A stretch of DNA of 10,247 nt, taken from the NCBI GenBank assembly GCA_009995705.1, contig JAADBR010000144.1:1-10247 (forward strand), read 5' to 3'. Below the pieces are notes generated by a model, which made no database searches, was not told the origin of the DNA, and worked only from the letters and a program-made list of their open reading frames with translations. The DNA is from Microcystis aeruginosa W13-11 (GTDB lineage Bacteria > Cyanobacteriota > Cyanobacteriia > Cyanobacteriales > Microcystaceae). Below are positions 1 to 7,010 of the stretch, piece by piece (position 1 is the first letter of the stretch; each line of letters begins with the position of its first letter). A program made the position numbers and the translations under genes.

Positions 1-114
1 GATCATGATCACACCGAACCAACCGACATAAAGACGGTTGTTGGTGCTGGTAATCCACTGGCAGAACTGCTCCCACAGGGAAGCGCTCTCGCGCTGTTGT
101 AGAGTGGTGGTCAT
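1..114 (-). CDS. psbA: Photosystem II D1 protein, N-terminal 38 residues (partial)
   Basis: D1 is a core reaction-centre subunit of photosystem II in the thylakoid membrane. With D2 it binds P680, pheophytin, the QB quinone and ligands of the Mn cluster. Translation from the ATG at 114 gives 38 residues starting [17 protein letters not shown], which is the highly conserved cyanobacterial D1 N-terminus, followed by the start of the first membrane helix ([10 protein letters not shown]). The rest lies beyond the left edge, so residue 130 and the other positions that separate D1 isoforms cannot be read. The gene is divergent from cynS and shares a 185-nt upstream region with it. No clear Shine-Dalgarno sequence precedes the ATG. 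The first 65 coding bases are identical to the second psbA at the right edge. Confidence 0.97.
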   Translation of the reverse strand, partial: MTTTLQQRESASLWEQFCQWITSTNNRLYVGWFGVIMI

Positions 115-171
115 GGTTGAATAATTTCTGTATGTATTTGGTTGTCAAGGTTCTTTGTTTGACATGAGTTA

Positions 172-200
172 ATACTATCGGCTTTTTATAGTTATGTAAA
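172..200 (-). promoter_or_regulatory. Sigma-70 type promoter of the left psbA
   Basis: Read on the minus strand, TTTACA (195-200) and TAGTAT (172-177) are separated by exactly 17 bases, a good -35/-10 pair. The predicted leader is roughly 50 nt. The -35 lies inside the 13-base block AAACCCCTTTACA (195-207), which is also found at the -35 of the right psbA with the same spacing. That duplication is the main reason to trust it. The start site is inferred, not seen. Confidence 0.7.
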
Positions 201-299
201 GGGGTTTTAAGGAATGTTTTTTTATCAATGTCATAACTTTTACTTATATAATTGATTTTCAGGTAAACTAGAAGCAGACAAATTCTGCAAAAATAAGCA

Positions 300-737
300 A
301 TGATACCCGAAATTACCGCAAAACTATTGGAAGCGAAGAAGGAAAAAGGCCTCAGTTTCGCTGACCTAGAAGCGATTCTGGGACGAGATGAGGTGTGGAT
401 TGCCGCTGTTTTTTACCGGCAAGCGAGTGCCTCCCCAGAGGAAGCAACGAAAATTCTGGCAGCCTTGGAACTGGGACTGGCCTACATCCCCTCCTTAACC
501 GAGTATCCTGTCAAGGGATTGGGTCCGGTTGTCCCCACCGACCCCCTGATTTATCGTTTCTATGAGATCATGCAGGTGTATGGAATGCCCCTAAAATCGG
601 TGATTCATGAAAAATTCGGCGATGGTATTATGAGTGCGATCGATTTTACCCTCGACGTGGATAAGGAGGAAGACCCTAAAGGCGATCGCGTTAAGATTAC
701 CATGTCGGGTAAGTTTTTACCCTATAAGAAGTGGTGA
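300..737 (+). CDS. cynS: Cyanate hydratase (cyanase)
   Basis: Cyanase converts cyanate and bicarbonate to ammonia and CO2 (via carbamate). It detoxifies cyanate and supplies nitrogen in the cytoplasm. The 145-residue protein has the family's two parts: an N-terminal helical domain (about 1-75, with [19 protein letters not shown] at 18-36) and a C-terminal catalytic domain. The catalytic triad known from the E. coli enzyme (Arg96, Glu99, Ser122) aligns with Arg86, Glu89 and Ser112 at identical spacing. The ATG at 300 is the only sensible start, because an in-frame TAA lies at 294-296; no good ribosome binding site precedes it. There is no cynA/B/D cyanate transporter beside it, so it stands alone, divergent from psbA. 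A hairpin follows it. Identification is very secure. Confidence 0.97.
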   Translation: MIPEITAKLLEAKKEKGLSFADLEAILGRDEVWIAAVFYRQASASPEEATKILAALELGLAYIPSLTEYPVKGLGPVVPTDPLIYRFYEIMQVYGMPLKSVIHEKFGDGIMSAIDFTLDVDKEEDPKGDRVKITMSGKFLPYKKW

Positions 738-753
738 GTCCGGCTAAAGTCAA

Positions 754-779
754 CGGTAAGGGATTTCTATTCCTTACCG
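754..779 (+). terminator. Hairpin after cynS, probable terminator
   Basis: CGGTAAGG (754-761) is perfectly complementary to CCTTACCG (772-779), with a 10-nt loop. It starts 17 bases after the cynS stop. The following bases are T-rich (about 780-795) but not an uninterrupted T run, so termination efficiency is uncertain. Confidence 0.6.
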
Positions 780-963
780 CTCTTGCTATTTTTCTTAACA
801 AAACTTAACAATTGACGGCGAAATTTTCCTTGCTTTTGTCGGCAGATTTTGGGATAATATTTTTAAAAGACTTTATTCATAATGGAAATCTAACCACTTC
901 GCAACAGACACAACTATCCCATTATAAAAAAGATCATAACCCAAGCCGCCGCCAAAGTCAAGG

Positions 964-1095
964 GATCACTCCTAATTCAGTGATCAGTAAACAGTAATCA
1001 GTGAAAAGACAGTAGGAAACTGGCATTTGATGAGGCTCACTTAATCCATACTGCACACTTAAAACTCAAATTTGATAACTGATAACTGATAACTG
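964..1095. repeat. Intergenic repeat block: hairpin plus TGATAAC heptamers
   Basis: GATCACT (964-970) and AGTGATC (979-985) form a 7-bp hairpin. It runs into a string of related units (CAGTGATCAGTAAACAGTAA and on to about 1003). At the far end, three exact tandem heptamers TGATAAC occupy 1073-1093 and continue as TG, ending one base before the symporter stop codon. The right part is roughly an inverted copy of the left (CAGTTATCAG-like against CAGTGATCAG/CAGTAATCAG), so the block could fold back on itself. Such short tandem heptamers are a known class (STRR) in cyanobacterial spacers. No coding capacity is evident. Confidence 0.65.
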
Positions 1096-1096
1096 C

Positions 1097-2908
1097 CTAA
1101 CCTAAATCTCGGTCTTTAGTGACGGTAATTTCCTTAGATAAATGTCGATACCAAGTAAAATAGAGACCGATAGAAAGCAAAAGAAAAACCAAAGCCAAAA
1201 TCTTCAAACTTTCCCACTGCTTAATGATTAAAACAATCCCCATCATAAACAGGACTAATTGCCAAGGAACAGTGAGAAAAGCGGCGATGATATCCCGTTG
1301 ATTTTCCGCTTTAATTTTTGCCTGTAGATTAGGTTTAACACTTTGACGCACTTCTCCCCAAAAGCCAAAAGGTCGGGTAACATTATAGAAATTTTCCATA
1401 ACTAAACTATCGGTGGGAGGAGTTAACAAAGTAGCGATAATACAGCCAGCTAAAGCGAACAAACTCGGCACAAGAAAGAGAATAATTTCCTGATATTGAC
1501 TGTGACGAAAGAAGGGTAAAATTATCGCTTGTGAGGCAATAGCCGCAATCATTCCCGCTAAAGTTCCCACGGCAAAACCATAACCATTAAAGCGCCACCA
1601 ATACCAACGTAATAGCAGAGGAACTGCTAATCCTACCCCTAATCCCGTGGTTAACCAACCCCAAATATCATTGACATTTTCGATATTAAAACTCAAAACT
1701 AAGCCAATTACGACCACAAAAACTGAGGCCAAACGACCTTGAAAAACTAACTCCTGTTCTCCCGCATTCGGTTTCAAAAAAGCTTGATAGATATCTTTGA
1801 CCCAATAGGCAGCACTAGCGTTAATAACTGCGTTAAAAGTGGACATAGCTGCTGCCAAAAAAGAAGCAATTAATAACCCTTTCATCCCCACAGGAATATA
1901 TTGAGTAATCACCGTGGCCAGAATTCTTTCTGGATCTGTAATCGTGCCTTCGGTTAAACCGTAGTGAATACCTAAAACCGCAAAAGCTGTGACCAGGGGC
2001 CAACGGAAAGAAAGCAAAATAATCCAGAATAAAGATAATAAACCGGCATCTCGATCGCTTTTAGCGGCTAGGTATCGTTGTAACATATAACCACCGCTGC
2101 CGCTGCAACCTTCGATGATGGTTTTAACTAAATAAAAGAAAATCACCCCACCAAACAAATTAAAGATGGCATAATCTCCAGGTAAATCCAACGTCAGGGA
2201 AGGAAAAATACTAGACCAGTCGCTTAAATTCCAAGTTTTGGGCTCCGTTGCCCCCGGAATTGCTACCGTGAAACTATCGGGAAGATTAACGGTAAAAAAG
2301 GCCACTGTCGATACATAAATCACCGCCACAAAAATCAGAAAACCTTGAAATAAATCGGTAATTACCCCACCATAAAAACCACTAGCCACCGTATAAATTA
2401 AGGTTAAAAGAATTAATATCACCGAAGCAAGACGATCATCCATACCCAAAAACTGCCCTAAAAATTTCCCCCCCGCAACGGAGAAATAACTCATCGCACC
2501 GATAGAGAATAAGAGAGTGGCGACGGCGCTAATAATTCGGGCAAAATTCCCCGGTTTTCCCGGTCCAAAGCGAAATTGCATCCATTCCGCCATGGTCATA
2601 ACTTGGGCCCGGCGATTCCATTTGCCCATAAAAGCCATGAGAAATGCCATAATTAGGACAACACCGCCGCGGATTTCGATAAATAGTCCTTTGGGTCCGA
2701 CGGCATAAATTAGGGCAGAAATGACCATAGTTCCCGCTAAATCGGTGTTAGCTGCCATTCCCGACACCCCCAACATCCACCAGGGCAAATTACGATTACC
2801 TAAAAAGTAGGATTCTAGACCTTGAGAAGCTTTTTTCTCGGCTATAATCCCGATTATTAGGGTTGCTGCCAGATAAAGCAGGATAATTACATAATCAATT
2901 AACTGCAT
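1097..2908 (-). CDS. Sodium:solute symporter (SSS/SLC5 family), substrate unknown
   Basis: This is an inner-membrane secondary transporter expected to couple solute uptake to a Na+ gradient. From the ATG at 2908 it has 603 residues and about 13 hydrophobic segments. The family signature is clear around 172-188: YTVASGFYGGVITDLFQ matches the SSS pattern of Y-T, two Gly, T-D and Q. An early conserved stretch (NTDLAGTMVISALIYAVG, 54-71) and the mid-protein GSGGYMLQRYLAAKS also fit. About 600 residues is longer than many SSS members, with a C-terminal extension that includes further helices. An in-frame TTG at 2920 would add four residues; I prefer ATG. There is no obvious ribosome binding site. 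It starts 43 nt after the stop of a small secreted protein on the same strand, so co-transcription is plausible. Sequence alone does not tell sugar, amino acid, proline or urea substrates apart. Confidence 0.92.
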   Translation of the reverse strand: MQLIDYVIILLYLAATLIIGIIAEKKASQGLESYFLGNRNLPWWMLGVSGMAANTDLAGTMVISALIYAVGPKGLFIEIRGGVVLIMAFLMAFMGKWNRRAQVMTMAEWMQFRFGPGKPGNFARIISAVATLLFSIGAMSYFSVAGGKFLGQFLGMDDRLASVILILLTLIYTVASGFYGGVITDLFQGFLIFVAVIYVSTVAFFTVNLPDSFTVAIPGATEPKTWNLSDWSSIFPSLTLDLPGDYAIFNLFGGVIFFYLVKTIIEGCSGSGGYMLQRYLAAKSDRDAGLLSLFWIILLSFRWPLVTAFAVLGIHYGLTEGTITDPERILATVITQYIPVGMKGLLIASFLAAAMSTFNAVINASAAYWVKDIYQAFLKPNAGEQELVFQGRLASVFVVVIGLVLSFNIENVNDIWGWLTTGLGVGLAVPLLLRWYWWRFNGYGFAVGTLAGMIAAIASQAIILPFFRHSQYQEIILFLVPSLFALAGCIIATLLTPPTDSLVMENFYNVTRPFGFWGEVRQSVKPNLQAKIKAENQRDIIAAFLTVPWQLVLFMMGIVLIIKQWESLKILALVFLLLSIGLYFTWYRHLSKEITVTKDRDLG

Positions 2909-2951
2909 AGTTGAGATCAATTTAACTTTCGATCGTTATAGCATCAATTGA

Positions 2952-3320
2952 CTACGATTTCGGGCTAACGGTTTCTTTTTCTAAGATTTGCACCCGTTGC
3001 TCCAGCTTTTTTAAATCTTCCTTTAATTCGATTACTAAAGTGGCTAAACGCTGGAACAGTGGGTCAGTTTCCCCGACTACTTCCCCATTTACTATACCCG
3101 TTCCCGATCGCCGTTGGGGAATGGGAGCGGCATTTTCCCCTCGGATGGTGATTCCTCGGACTTGACTTTCAAGGCGCTCGACTCGATTGCGGAGACTAAT
3201 TAACTCCGATCTTAACGCCGTGTCCGATTGTGCCTTGCTGGCATTAACAAAACTCAGTATTAGCAAAAGGGAGATAATCAGCGTTAAAAAGCCAGAAAAA
3301 GAGATTTTAGCTAATTTCAT
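2952..3320 (-). CDS. Small exported coiled-coil protein, function unknown
   Basis: I do not recognise a named family. The 122-residue product begins with a typical Sec signal peptide: Lys at 2 and 5, a long hydrophobic core (about 8-25), then a small-residue site SKA-Q near residue 31. The mature part has two likely coiled coils, about 35-57 (LRSELISLRNRVERLESQV) and about 88-116 (LATLVIELKEDLKKLEQRV), joined by a Gly/Pro-rich linker. It is probably periplasmic and oligomeric. The ATG at 3320 is well supported: AGGGGG (plus-strand 3329-3334) lies 8 bases upstream. It precedes the symporter on the same strand by 43 nt. A role as a partner of that transporter is only an inference from position. 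Confidence 0.75.
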   Translation of the reverse strand: MKLAKISFSGFLTLIISLLLILSFVNASKAQSDTALRSELISLRNRVERLESQVRGITIRGENAAPIPQRRSGTGIVNGEVVGETDPLFQRLATLVIELKEDLKKLEQRVQILEKETVSPKS

Positions 3321-3473
3321 CGATTTTACCCCCTATCTATTTTACCCAACTTAATGTTAAGAAACATGGCTAAATCTAAAGCTTGATTGCAATTCCGCCT
3401 CCTGGTGATTAGTGGCTCAAAAGAGGATGATAAGGTAAAAAGCACGATTTTGTGTAAATTTGGCCTTATCTCT

Positions 3474-3647
3474 ATGTATAAAAACTCAGATAAAGATTTT
3501 CTCGGAGTAGCAATCACAGCCGGTTTAGGTGCGGGAATCGTCACTTCTTTTGCCGTCAATCAAGGACAAGACATCGGTACAGCTTTAGGAATTACCGCTT
3601 TAGCGGCTCTTTGCGGTGTCGTCTGCCGTCATTTTGACCTGATGTGA
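3474..3647 (+). CDS. Hypothetical 57-residue two-helix membrane protein
   Basis: I do not recognise this gene. From the ATG at 3474 it encodes 57 residues: a short polar start (MYKNSDKD), a Gly/Ala-rich hydrophobic segment (about 9-28), a short polar turn (NQGQD), a second hydrophobic segment (about 35-51, containing LCGVVC) and a short charged tail (RHFDLM). This predicts a membrane hairpin. The frame stays open upstream to a TTG at 3387, but that extension reads as unstructured and I chose the ATG. No strong ribosome binding site is visible. Its stop lies 11 bases from the stop of cpcT, tail to tail. The ordered hydrophobic pattern favours a real gene over chance, but confidence is moderate. 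Confidence 0.5.
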   Translation: MYKNSDKDFLGVAITAGLGAGIVTSFAVNQGQDIGTALGITALAALCGVVCRHFDLM

Positions 3648-3658
3648 TGCAATCTTCC

Positions 3659-4261
3659 TTACACCTCCAATTCTGCCGAAAAATCCCGTTTTTTCTCGTA
3701 TTGATAGGGACCGAGCAGAGCGCCCCAAATTCCCTTACCAGTACCAGGATCTAGACCTTTATCGTAGGTTTTTAGGCTATGACTCGTCACCTCGAAACCT
3801 AAAGCCACCTGATAGGTTGTACCCTCATAGGTAAATTGACAGCGCTGTTCCGGTTGCGGTTGGGCGATAAACTGGTATTGATGATCAGGGAGAGTATGGA
3901 CTTGGACTGCTAAAGTGCAAGTAGGCAGGAAAGTTAGGTCTTCCAAGCTAATTTTTCCCAAAATATCGGGATTTTTGCCCGCACCTTGCACGGATTTCAG
4001 GTCATTGAACATATAGTGCCTAACCTCTAACCCTCCCGATTCCGAGCGCGTTAATCGCCACAGTCGCGGTCGGTAGGGTTGGTCTAAATTGATCATACTG
4101 GCCTGTTCGGCAAAAAGAGCGATGCTGTCTTCCCGAAATAAAGGCAGCGGACGCAAACACAAACGCAGGTGAACGTACCACACCGGTTCCGCTTGCGCTT
4201 GCCGTTGATTTTCAAATTCACCCGCGAGATATTGACCGAAAGTGATTAATTCAGGGGTCAT
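3659..4261 (-). CDS. cpcT: Phycobiliprotein chromophore lyase, CpcT/CpeT family
   Basis: CpcT (T-type lyase) attaches phycocyanobilin to the second, C-terminal cysteine (about position 153) of the phycocyanin beta subunit in the cytoplasm, before phycobilisome assembly. The protein is 200 residues, the usual family length. Family-like stretches are YRPRLWRL (63-70), LPTC (112-115) and the C-terminal region TYDKGLDPGTGKGIWGALLG (165-184) followed by PYQYEK. The fold of the family is a beta-barrel. The ATG at 4261 is the first start in frame, since an in-frame TGA lies two codons upstream; GGAG sits about 13 bases before it, rather far. No other phycocyanin gene is adjacent; scattered lyase genes are usual. 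A CpeT role on phycoerythrin is less likely because no phycoerythrin gene is seen here, but the window cannot exclude it. Confidence 0.9.
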   Translation of the reverse strand: MTPELITFGQYLAGEFENQRQAQAEPVWYVHLRLCLRPLPLFREDSIALFAEQASMINLDQPYRPRLWRLTRSESGGLEVRHYMFNDLKSVQGAGKNPDILGKISLEDLTFLPTCTLAVQVHTLPDHQYQFIAQPQPEQRCQFTYEGTTYQVALGFEVTSHSLKTYDKGLDPGTGKGIWGALLGPYQYEKKRDFSAELEV

Positions 4262-4437
4262 AGCTCAAAAAACTCTCCTTATTGCCTCAAAATTAATCCT
4301 AACACCCAGAGAACTCACTTTTTTGACAAAAATGACCTTCAAGCTACCGTAAACCGCTTTAACTGGGTTATTCCCCCTTTAGTGTACCAATATTCCCAGC
4401 CACCGCTTGAGGTCAAATTTACCGTTAAAAATCGTTC

Positions 4438-4443
4438 TATAAT
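4438..4443 (+). promoter_or_regulatory. Possible -10 box for the binding-protein gene
   Basis: A perfect TATAAT stands 57 bases before the ATG at 4501, in a suitable place. No good -35 hexamer lies 16-19 bases upstream (AAATTT at 17), so the promoter would be weak or activator-dependent. The call rests on one hexamer in AT-rich DNA. Confidence 0.3.
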
Positions 4444-4500
4444 AATTTAAGGCTAGAAACTGGCAATTATTACTGTTAAAGTTGAGAATCGGCGGGCGAT

Positions 4501-5649
4501 ATGTTAAACAGACGTTCTTTTTTGCAAGGATTAGGTACAATCGCCTTAGCAGGAGGTTTAAGTGGCTGCGCTTCCAGAAGCGGCGAGCCGAGCATTTTTC
4601 TGCTGTCCGGTTCGATTCCACCGCGATTACTAACAGATTTTCAGAAAACTATTCCCGAAAAAAAAGTCAATTTTCAGTCGGAAAGGCAGCTGAAAGAGCT
4701 ATTAGAATTGTTGGAAAAATGGTTGAAAAATCAGGATAAACCAACCTCACAATTTTCGATTCCTATCCCTTTTAGGGAACAAAACCCAGCGATAGGTAAT
4801 TTAGTTACCCTAGGGGATGCTTGGCTAGGAAAAGCGATTACCAACGGTTTAATTCAACCCCTAGATACTTCTCAACTCTCTAATTGGTCAAAACTGCCCC
4901 CCCGTTGGCAAGAAAACATGACTCGCAATGCTCAAGGACAACTGCAAACAGAGGGGAAAGTCTGGGGTGCGCCCTACCGTTGGGGAATGACAGTAATTGC
5001 CTATAATGAAAAAAATTTCGCTCAATTTGACTGGCGACCACAGGATTGGTCTGACCTATGGCGACCGGAATTAACCGGTAAAATTGCCCTAATTGATAAT
5101 CGTCGCGAAGTCATCGGTTTAACCCTAAAAAAATTGGGTTATTCTTATAATTCTAGTGATTTAAAGCAAGTTACGGGACTAAAAGACCAGCTATTCGCTT
5201 TACAAAAACAGGTAAAGTTTTATAGTTCTCAATATTATTTACAACCCCTGATACTCGGTGATGTCTGGCTGTCTGTGGGTTGGTCTAATGATATTTTACC
5301 AGTGAGCGATCGCTATAATAAAATTAAAGTTGTTGTCCCCAAATCTGGTACTTCTCTCTGGTCAGATGTCTGGGTAAAACCAGTTTTAACTACTCCTAAT
5401 TCTCTTGTCCAGCAATGGATTGATTTTTGTTGGCAACCAGAATCCGCCACTAAAATTTCTTTATTTACCTCTGGATTATCACCCCTAATTCTCACTGAAA
5501 ATCCCGACCAAATTCCCTCAGATATTAGAAATAATCCTTTACTTGTCAATCCAGAAGCAGTCAAAAAAAGCGATTTTATCAACCCTTTATCGCCAGCAAC
5601 CGAGCAAGAATACGAGCAATTATGGCAAGCAATGCGACAGTCAGTATAG
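4501..5649 (+). CDS. Tat-exported lipoprotein, PotD-like extracellular solute-binding protein
   Basis: This is a predicted substrate-binding component for an ABC importer, most like the spermidine/putrescine-binding (PotD) group. Residues 3-9 (NRRSFLQ) are a twin-arginine signal motif. A hydrophobic stretch and the lipobox LSGC follow, with Cys23 as the lipid-modified residue, so the protein is exported folded and anchored to a membrane. Two PotD-like blocks are clear: WGAPYRWGMTVIAYN at 155-169 and DWSDLWRPELTGKIAL at 182-197, followed by RREVIGLTLKKLGYSYNS, which matches the family's 'revlglalkalGys-Ns' pattern. The 382 residues are a full-length lobe pair. No permease or ATPase gene is adjacent, so its transporter partner, if any, is elsewhere. 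Polyamine binding is a family inference and not shown. The ATG is placed by the Tat signal; no clear ribosome binding site is seen. Confidence 0.85.
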   Translation: MLNRRSFLQGLGTIALAGGLSGCASRSGEPSIFLLSGSIPPRLLTDFQKTIPEKKVNFQSERQLKELLELLEKWLKNQDKPTSQFSIPIPFREQNPAIGNLVTLGDAWLGKAITNGLIQPLDTSQLSNWSKLPPRWQENMTRNAQGQLQTEGKVWGAPYRWGMTVIAYNEKNFAQFDWRPQDWSDLWRPELTGKIALIDNRREVIGLTLKKLGYSYNSSDLKQVTGLKDQLFALQKQVKFYSSQYYLQPLILGDVWLSVGWSNDILPVSDRYNKIKVVVPKSGTSLWSDVWVKPVLTTPNSLVQQWIDFCWQPESATKISLFTSGLSPLILTENPDQIPSDIRNNPLLVNPEAVKKSDFINPLSPATEQEYEQLWQAMRQSV

Positions 5650-5682
5650 TCAGGAGATGCTCAATAAAATTCTGTGAGTTGG

Positions 5683-5713
5683 CTCTTTGTGTCCTCTGTG
5701 CCTCTGTGGTTAA
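5683..5713. repeat. Dispersed 'ctttgtgtcctctgtg' type repeat
   Basis: The purine/pyrimidine-skewed stretch built from CTTTGTGTC, CTCTGTGC and CTCTGTGGTT is three imperfect units of 8-10 bases. Read on the minus strand it would encode TTEAQRTQR, a peptide often seen in spurious small ORFs of cyanobacteria and other bacteria, because this element is scattered through many genomes. It lies between the convergent ends of the binding-protein and protease genes. Confidence 0.6.
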
Positions 5714-5803
5714 AAAATGCTTATTGCCTGATATCGAAATCAGACCAAAAAGGAAAAAAGGGACAGTTTTCAAGCAAAAAGCCCCCTATTCCTTCATAAT
5801 TGA

Positions 5804-6925
5804 TTAGGCGGGTTGACTTTGGGTTTCTTGGGCGAGAAAAGTAAGAATAGAAGCTTTCTCAATTAACCCCAAAACCCTGCCGTTTTCCTCTACCACTGTC
5901 ACTTGAGCTAAATTTTCTCCTTCCAAAATTTTTACCACATCTAGGAGGGAAGTATTAGACAAAACCAGTTTGAGACTTTTGCTAGTTTGTAATAACTGGC
6001 CGATGTTTACCTCTGTCCACTGGGAAGTGGGAATCGTTTTCAGATCCTCTACATTAATCACCCCTAATAGTTTACCTTCGCTATCGGTAACTAGGAATTT
6101 AGACCATTGTTGTTTACCGATAACATAATTATTAGCAAAATCCCGCAGGGTTAAATTAATCGGCACTACAGGACTATTAGGAGAGATAACATCTTTAGCA
6201 CTGTAGCGACTTAGGAAATCTTGAACCTTAGCTGATTGAGCGGAAAAGCCAGCATTTTGTAGGAGGAAAAAGCCAATTAATAGCGTCCAAAAACTGCCAA
6301 ATTGAGTGATTCTGAGAATTGATAGCACACCGATGACAATCGCTAACCAACCAAAAAATTGACCGAAACGACTAGCGAATAAAACCCCTTTATTGGGATT
6401 ACCCGTTACTTGCCAAACGATAGCTTTAAGGATATTACCACCATCTAAAGGTAAACCGGGGATCAGGTTAAATAACCCTAGGGCGAGGTTGATGTAGGCA
6501 AGCAGCGAAAGAATCGCCGCCAGGGGCGCATTTAAGCTAATATTAAGACCAACAATTAGGAAGATACCGAAAAGCAGTAAACTAACTAAAGGGCCAGCAA
6601 TTGCCACTAGAAAAGCTTCTAGGGGAGTTTTCGATTCTCTGCCGAGAGTTGCCAAACCACCGAATAAAAAGAGGGTAATTGATTTAACTTCAATACCTTG
6701 GGCGATGGCAACAAAACTATGACCTAATTCGTGGGCAACCACGGAGGCAAATAGGAGAATAGCGGCAAAAAATCCCAAGAGCCAGGGCATAATTCCCGTT
6801 AACTGGGGAAACTGACTTAAATCTCCCCCATAGGTTAAGGTAATTAATCCCAGAACAAAGAACCAAGAAGGATTAATATAAAAGGGAATTCCAAAGAGAT
6901 TCCCGACTCTAATGCTGCCATTCAT
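5804..6925 (-). CDS. Site-2 type intramembrane zinc metalloprotease (M50) with two CBS domains
   Basis: This family cleaves membrane-embedded substrates, such as anti-sigma factors, within the bilayer. The 373-residue protein has an N-terminal membrane part with the zinc motif HELGH at 65-69 (Glu66 catalytic; His65 and His69 ligands) and the second motif NLIPGLPLDGG at 153-163, which supplies the third ligand Asp161. About six hydrophobic segments lie before residue 225. Two CBS-like domains follow (about 243-300 and 308-366), which in this family may sense adenine nucleotides. I chose ATG 6925 because GGAGA (plus-strand 6935-6939) lies 9 bases upstream and the protein then begins MNGSIRVGNLFGIPF, typical of cyanobacterial homologues. 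The frame runs on to an ATG at 7033 but that extension looks non-coding. It is divergent from ruvA. The substrate is unknown. Confidence 0.92.
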   Translation of the reverse strand: MNGSIRVGNLFGIPFYINPSWFFVLGLITLTYGGDLSQFPQLTGIMPWLLGFFAAILLFASVVAHELGHSFVAIAQGIEVKSITLFLFGGLATLGRESKTPLEAFLVAIAGPLVSLLLFGIFLIVGLNISLNAPLAAILSLLAYINLALGLFNLIPGLPLDGGNILKAIVWQVTGNPNKGVLFASRFGQFFGWLAIVIGVLSILRITQFGSFWTLLIGFFLLQNAGFSAQSAKVQDFLSRYSAKDVISPNSPVVPINLTLRDFANNYVIGKQQWSKFLVTDSEGKLLGVINVEDLKTIPTSQWTEVNIGQLLQTSKSLKLVLSNTSLLDVVKILEGENLAQVTVVEENGRVLGLIEKASILTFLAQETQSQPA

Positions 6926-6995
6926 TTTGTATCTTCTCCAATTATGGGGGACTAACGCCAAGAAGATTAGGTTATCAATTGCGCCATTCACTTCT

Positions 6996-7010
6996 GTTAA
7001 CAATTGTAAC
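6996..7010. promoter_or_regulatory. Imperfect palindrome in the protease/ruvA spacer
   Basis: GTTA, one unpaired A, the palindrome CAATTG, then TAAC give a 15-base near-perfect dyad in the 171-base divergent spacer. On the other strand the same bases read as a direct repeat TTGTTA-CAA-TTGTTA. The symmetry and position suit an operator for either gene. No regulator is identified. Confidence 0.3.

Larger units (their letters stand above)
738..1096. other. Gene-poor spacer between cynS and the symporter
   Basis: This 359-base stretch separates the convergent ends of cynS and the symporter gene. It holds the cynS hairpin (754-779), an orphan plus-strand promoter-like pair (830-858) and a repeat block (964-1095). 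A 61-codon open frame at 812-997 starts with TTG, has no ribosome binding site and has a composition unlike a protein, so I do not call it a gene. No tRNA or other structured RNA was recognised. Confidence 0.7.

Noticed and set aside
812..997. 61-codon plus-strand ORF after cynS
   Set aside because: TTG start, no ribosome binding site, composition not protein-like, and its end runs into the repeat block.
738..1096. Possible CRISPR array or tRNA in the repeat-bearing spacer
   Set aside because: The repeats are heptamers without uniform spacers, and no cloverleaf or CCA-like end is visible.
3326..3559. 77-codon minus-strand ORF upstream of the coiled-coil gene
   Set aside because: It lies opposite the better-looking small membrane protein, its sequence has no domain-like pattern, and the ribosome binding site nearby belongs to the gene starting at 3320.
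5728..5743. CTGAT/ATCAG palindrome as a terminator for the convergent genes
   Set aside because: Only a 5-bp AT-rich stem, with no adjacent T run on either strand.
5579..5807. Small ORFs on both strands in the spacer after the binding-protein gene
   Set aside because: They are translations of the dispersed CTCTGTG repeat and flanking AT-rich DNA.
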